Source: Acidobacteriota bacterium | GTDB taxonomy: Bacteria > Acidobacteriota > Terriglobia > Bryobacterales > Bryobacteraceae | Length of the DNA stretch: 48,996 bases | Reading direction: 5' to 3' | Assembly (NCBI GenBank): GCA_025354885.1 | Contig: JANXLY010000366.1 | Span: forward strand, 1-48,996 | Part shown: positions 45,963 to 48,996 of the stretch, in pieces | Position numbering within the stretch: position 1 is the first letter of the stretch | Layout of the letters: each line of letters starts with the position of its first letter | The notes under the pieces: generated by a model | The model's database searches: none | Told to the model about the DNA's origin: nothing | What the model saw: only the letters and a program-made list of their open reading frames with translations | Translations under genes and position numbers: made by a program

Positions 45963-46284
45963 TGTTTCGATTTCCTTTTGTTTCGTTTCGTTCGATGCCA
46001 CTCCAATTTTGTGACAGCACCATGGAGTTGGCGGGGTTAGAGGTTGAGTAACGCACGGTGACCGGGCCGAGGAGGGTTGCAAACCGGGCCGGATCCGCGC
46101 CTTCGATTGCGCTCACGTCCTGAGCCGCGTGGTAGGTAACCCCGCGAACCTCGTACGTGAAGTAGAGAAGCTTTTCGTCCGAATCGGTGAGTTGGCCTTC
46201 GGTGGTGCGGCTATTAGCAAAGAGCGCGACCAAGCGGGCGCGCTCCTTTTCTTCCGGCGTCGTGCGCCGGAACGGATTGAACAT
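45943..46284 (-). CDS. Small hypothetical protein (DUF3592-like)
   Basis: A 113-residue protein not firmly assigned. The core FTYEVRGVTYHAAQDVSA ... FATLLGPVTVRYSTSNPANS resembles DUF3592-type domains, which show YxVxGxxY and a later P-V-x-V-x-Y-x-P-x-N-P-x-x-S. There is no signal peptide or membrane helix. ATG at 46284 has AGG seven bases upstream. Its end overlaps the Dabb gene start by 20 bases, and it follows the transaldolase by 7 bases, so the three are co-transcribed. Confidence 0.65.
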   Translation of the reverse strand: MFNPFRRTTPEEKERARLVALFANSRTTEGQLTDSDEKLLYFTYEVRGVTYHAAQDVSAIEGADPARFATLLGPVTVRYSTSNPANSMVLSQNWSGIERNETKGNRNNAEPNA

Positions 46285-46291
46285 CAAAAGC

Positions 46292-46951
46292 CTATTTCTT
46301 TTCGGATTCAGCGAAGGCCTTGGCGTAATCCTTCAGGAAGATCTCGAGGCCCATGTCAGTGAGGGGATGGTTGAACATCATGTCGAGAGTCTTGAACGGC
46401 ATGGTACCGATGTCAGCGCCAATTTCGGCAGCCTGAGCAACGTGGAGCGGGCTGCGGAGGCTGGCGGCAAGGACCTGCGTGGTGTAGCCGTAGTTGCCAT
46501 AAATGGTGCAGATGGATTCGATGAGTTCCATGCCGAGCTGGGCGATGTCATCGAGGCGGCCGACGAAGGGGCTGACGATGTAGGCACCGGCCTTGGCTGC
46601 GAGGAGCGCCTGCGCGGGGGAGAAGCAAAGGGTGACGTTGGTGCGGATACCTTCTTTGGAGAGGGCAGAGCAGGCCTGAATACCGTTACGGATTAACGGG
46701 AGTTTGACGATGACGTTCTTGTGGATTTTGGAGAGTTTGAGGCCTTCTGAAATCATTGTGGCCGTGTCGGTAGAAACTACTTCGGCGGAGATATCACCGT
46801 CGATGATGTCGCAGATACGAGCGATCTGCTCTTCGATTGCGATGCCTTCTCTGGCGATCAGGGAAGGGTTGGTGGTTACGCCGTCAACGATACCCCAGGC
46901 AGCAGCCTTTTTGAGTTCGTCCAGATTTGCGGTGTCGAGAAAGATCTTCAT
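46292..46951 (-). CDS. FSA/transaldolase-type aldolase
   Basis: A 219-residue TIM-barrel aldolase of the short transaldolase / fructose-6-phosphate aldolase group. The Schiff-base Lys is in IVKLPLIRNG; DTANLDEL, VTTNPSLIAREG, CFSPAQALLAAKAGA and SPFVGRLDDIA are conserved. Whether it transfers dihydroxyacetone units (transaldolase) or cleaves fructose 6-phosphate cannot be told from motifs alone. It starts 13 bases after the fumarylacetoacetate-hydrolase family gene. Confidence 0.93.
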   Translation of the reverse strand: MKIFLDTANLDELKKAAAWGIVDGVTTNPSLIAREGIAIEEQIARICDIIDGDISAEVVSTDTATMISEGLKLSKIHKNVIVKLPLIRNGIQACSALSKEGIRTNVTLCFSPAQALLAAKAGAYIVSPFVGRLDDIAQLGMELIESICTIYGNYGYTTQVLAASLRSPLHVAQAAEIGADIGTMPFKTLDMMFNHPLTDMGLEIFLKDYAKAFAESEKK

Positions 46952-46964
46952 GTGAGTTGTGAAT

Positions 46965-47744
46965 TTAGCCCTTGATTACGGAGTTGGTGAGCGTGCCGAG
47001 ACCTTCAATTTCGATCGAGATCTGGTCGCCGGGTTGCATGGGTCCCACTCCTGCAGGAGTACCTGTCGCGATTAAATCGCCGGGTTCGAGTGTCAGGAAT
47101 GAACTTACGAAGGCGATTATAGCACCCAAGTCGAAGATCATTTGAGCGGCGACGCCCTCCTGTTTGAGTTCGCCATTCAAGCGGCTGCGGAGTGTAGTTT
47201 TTGTGAGATCGAAGTCCTCTTTGGCGACCATCCATGGGCCGACTGAGCAGAAGGTGTCGAAGCCCTTGCCGCGAGTCCACTGACCGTCTTTTTTCTGCAG
47301 GTCTCGGGCGGTGATGTCGTTGACGCAGGTGTAACCGAAGATGTGATCCATGGCATCGGCGGCGGCGATATTGCGACCCCGCTTGCCGATGATAAGGCCG
47401 ATTTCACCTTCGAAATCGACGCGGCTGGACTGCGGCGGATAGACGATGCTGTCACCGTCGGTAATGAGCGAAGACAGGGGCTTTAGAAAAATGAGTGGCT
47501 CGGTGGGAACGTCGTTGCCAAGTTCTTTGGCGTGATCGACATAGTTGCGGCCGACACAAATGATTTTGGAAGGCAGGACTGGCGGGAGCAAGCGGACGCT
47601 GGCGAGCTTGTGATCTTCGGCAAAGGTCTTGCCGAAGAGGCTGCCAGTTTCGATGACCTGATCCCCGTCGAGGATGCCGTAGAGGCCGTGGGTGGTGGTA
47701 GGCTCGGCGTCTTTAGAGAGGGCGAAGCGGATGTATTTGGTCAT
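46965..47744 (-). CDS. Fumarylacetoacetate hydrolase (FAH) family protein
   Basis: A 259-residue enzyme of the FAHD1/YcgM group, which hydrolyses or decarboxylates acylpyruvates and similar dioxo-acids. Metal-binding residues lie in VDFEGEIGLIIG and the Asp of CVNDITARDLQ; IICVGRNYVDHAKELG opens the catalytic domain, after an N-terminal part of about 60 residues. The end LEPGDLIATGTPAGVGPM is typical. ATG at 47744 overlaps the lipoprotein stop as ATGA. A longer upstream frame exists but has no family resemblance. Confidence 0.92.
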   Translation of the reverse strand: MTKYIRFALSKDAEPTTTHGLYGILDGDQVIETGSLFGKTFAEDHKLASVRLLPPVLPSKIICVGRNYVDHAKELGNDVPTEPLIFLKPLSSLITDGDSIVYPPQSSRVDFEGEIGLIIGKRGRNIAAADAMDHIFGYTCVNDITARDLQKKDGQWTRGKGFDTFCSVGPWMVAKEDFDLTKTTLRSRLNGELKQEGVAAQMIFDLGAIIAFVSSFLTLEPGDLIATGTPAGVGPMQPGDQISIEIEGLGTLTNSVIKG

Positions 47745-48718
47745 GGGATGAGGATCTCCACAGGTTCGGATTTTGGACTTTCGTTGCCCTTCTTGTCGAG
47801 CGCAGTGACGGCGTAACGGTAAGTCTGGCCGGGAGTGACAGAGGCATCGCGGTAGCTGGCTGCTGTTGGGGAGTCGGCGATTTTGCTGAAGACGCCGTTC
47901 GGGCCGGATCGATAGATGCGGTAGAGGGCGAAGTCGGGTTCCTGGTTGCGTTCCCAACTGAGTTGCGCGGCGGCTGGCCCGGCGAGCGCGGATAGGCCTA
48001 GCGGTTTGGCGGGCGGAAAGGTGTCGACCGGAGTGATTGAGACCGGATCACTGCGCTCGCTAATCGCAGTGCCTTCGAGAGCTTGGACCGTGTACTTGTG
48101 GAGGGAATCGTAGGCGGCACCAGTGTCGTTGAATTGGGGCTTAGTGATCGTGGCCATTTCTGTTGGCTGCTCTTCCTTGTCGGTGAGACGGAAGATCTTC
48201 CAGGAGACGGCAGGGCGGGGATCAGGATTATCCCAATCGATAGCGACTCCGGTAGCGGTGGCTATTGCGCGAAGGTTTGCGGGCTTGTCGAGAGGAGGAA
48301 CCACTTTGAGGGTGACAAAATTGGACCACGGAGAGAGTCGCATTCTGGGGTTTGCGATGCGGACGCCGATGAGGACTTCCTGGTTGGCAAAGTCTTTGGC
48401 AGGGATCTTCGTTTCGACCTTGGAGGGCTCTTTTGTGGCGAGGTCGATGAGGCGAGCCTGGGAGCTCCAGGTGTCTGGATTGAAGGGAAGGGAAGTGTTG
48501 GGGCCGATCTTCAATTCGAGACCACCGAGGGTGGGGAGACTGAGGCCTTCGAGGGTGGAGTCGGGAATCGTGAAGGAGACCAGAAGATCCTGACCCACCT
48601 GGCTGACAGCGAGATCGCTGACCGGTGTAGGGATCTTGAGTGCCGGCGGCAGAGGATCGCCGACATAGCCACAAGCGCTTAGCGTAAGGATTGCGATGGA
48701 AGTAAAAGCGAAGCGCAT
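47741..48718 (-). CDS. Fibronectin type III domain lipoprotein
   Basis: A 325-residue lipoprotein with the lipobox LSAC (Cys16), followed by GYVGDPLPP. The middle (about 35-130) is beta-rich; two fibronectin type III units follow (about 140-230, with AVSWKIFRLT and YTVQALEG, and about 240-323, with LSWERNQEPDFALYRIYR and YRYAVTALDKKGNESPKS). Such lipoproteins are attached to the outer membrane and have no known enzymatic role. Its ATG overlaps the hslU stop by one base (TGATG), an unexpected pairing with a cytoplasmic protease subunit. Confidence 0.85.
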   Translation of the reverse strand: MRFAFTSIAILTLSACGYVGDPLPPALKIPTPVSDLAVSQVGQDLLVSFTIPDSTLEGLSLPTLGGLELKIGPNTSLPFNPDTWSSQARLIDLATKEPSKVETKIPAKDFANQEVLIGVRIANPRMRLSPWSNFVTLKVVPPLDKPANLRAIATATGVAIDWDNPDPRPAVSWKIFRLTDKEEQPTEMATITKPQFNDTGAAYDSLHKYTVQALEGTAISERSDPVSITPVDTFPPAKPLGLSALAGPAAAQLSWERNQEPDFALYRIYRSGPNGVFSKIADSPTAASYRDASVTPGQTYRYAVTALDKKGNESPKSEPVEILIP

Positions 48719-48996
48719 CAGAGAATGTACCGGCTGAGGTCCTGATCCTTTACGATGCTGGCGAGCTGCTTGCGAACGTAGGTGGCGTCGATCGTGATTT
48801 TTTTCTTCTTGAGGTCGGGTCCTTCAAAGGAGATTTCTTCGAGGACTTTCTCCATGATTGTGTGAAGCCTGCGGGCCCCGATATTCTCGGTGGACTGGTT
48901 GACTTCAGCGGCCAGTTTAGCCATCTCGTCGATGGCGTCTTCGGAGAATTTGAGCTTGATCCCTTCTGTGTCGAGCAGGGCGATGTATTGCTTGGT
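48718..48996 (-). CDS. hslU: ATP-dependent protease ATPase subunit HslU, C-terminal part
   Basis: Only the last 92 residues are in the window; the gene continues beyond the right edge. The segment [20 protein letters not shown], then [20 protein letters not shown] (sensor-2 Arg) and the C-terminal RYIL are diagnostic of HslU, the AAA+ unfoldase that feeds the HslV peptidase; the C-terminal tail docks into HslV. hslV would be expected upstream, outside the window. The stop overlaps the lipoprotein start. Confidence 0.95.
   Translation of the reverse strand, partial: TKQYIALLDTEGIKLKFSEDAIDEMAKLAAEVNQSTENIGARRLHTIMEKVLEEISFEGPDLKKKKITIDATYVRKQLASIVKDQDLSRYIL

Overview
This window looks like chromosomal DNA of an acidobacterium, most likely of the Solibacter/Bryobacter group. 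That placement is an inference from gene content: a large Gly/Gln-rich carboxypeptidase-regulatory-like protein, a Tat-exported Gfo/Idh/MocA oxidoreductase next to a cytochrome-like SUMF1 protein, a giant CxxCH/HEAT protein, many ABC-2 type exporters, and a diderm envelope (Kdo and heptose genes). There are no rRNA or tRNA genes, prophage, insertion sequences or CRISPR arrays. Genes are packed tightly, with many ATGA or TGATG overlaps and several convergent pairs whose stop codons touch.

Layout. 1-434: no gene seen. 435-1008: a HicB/HicA pair whose HicA has an odd C-terminal tail. 1030-2737: a DUF3303-like protein and a lipoprotein-like amidohydrolase. 2753-9753: a LysR regulator divergent from gltB-gltD (glutamate synthase), with a readable promoter and a dyad between them. 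9754-12777 (minus): a secreted peroxiredoxin-like protein and an MBOAT/SGNH pair for O-acylation of an exported glycan. 12783-15998: Tat-Gfo/Idh/MocA, CxxCH-SUMF1 and ApbE in one overlapping transcript. 15995-21522 (minus): carboxypeptidase-regulatory-like protein, a small HMA-fold-like protein, TrmJ, an isoprenylcysteine-methyltransferase-like protein, two heptosyltransferases and, between these two, a degenerate nucleotidyltransferase-like protein. 21538-22314: a phytanoyl-CoA-dioxygenase-like protein.

22315-31655 (minus) is one long run. Read in the direction of transcription it holds an ECF sigma factor, an anti-sigma/FecR/DUF3352-like membrane protein, two complete ABC-2 modules, an unknown membrane protein, a micro-gene and a membrane histidine kinase. 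The micro-gene (23698-23868) encodes a one-helix membrane peptide interrupted by an in-frame TGA. A stem-loop follows at the distance and with the loop G expected of a bacterial SECIS element, and the frame stays open for 27 more codons. It is a candidate small selenoprotein and the most interesting single item here.

31799-37953: a TPR lipoprotein, the 1054-residue CxxCH/alpha-barrel/HEAT protein and a CAAX-type membrane protease. 37954-38280 holds a broken gene remnant (DUF6946-like). 38336-42062 (minus): a type IV pilin-like protein and the kdsB-pyrG-kdsA operon, which makes Kdo, CTP and CMP-Kdo. 42124-48996 (minus): RidA, SelO, an amidase, a secreted Dabb protein, a small hypothetical, an FSA-type transaldolase, a fumarylacetoacetate-hydrolase family enzyme, a fibronectin-III lipoprotein and the 3' end of hslU.
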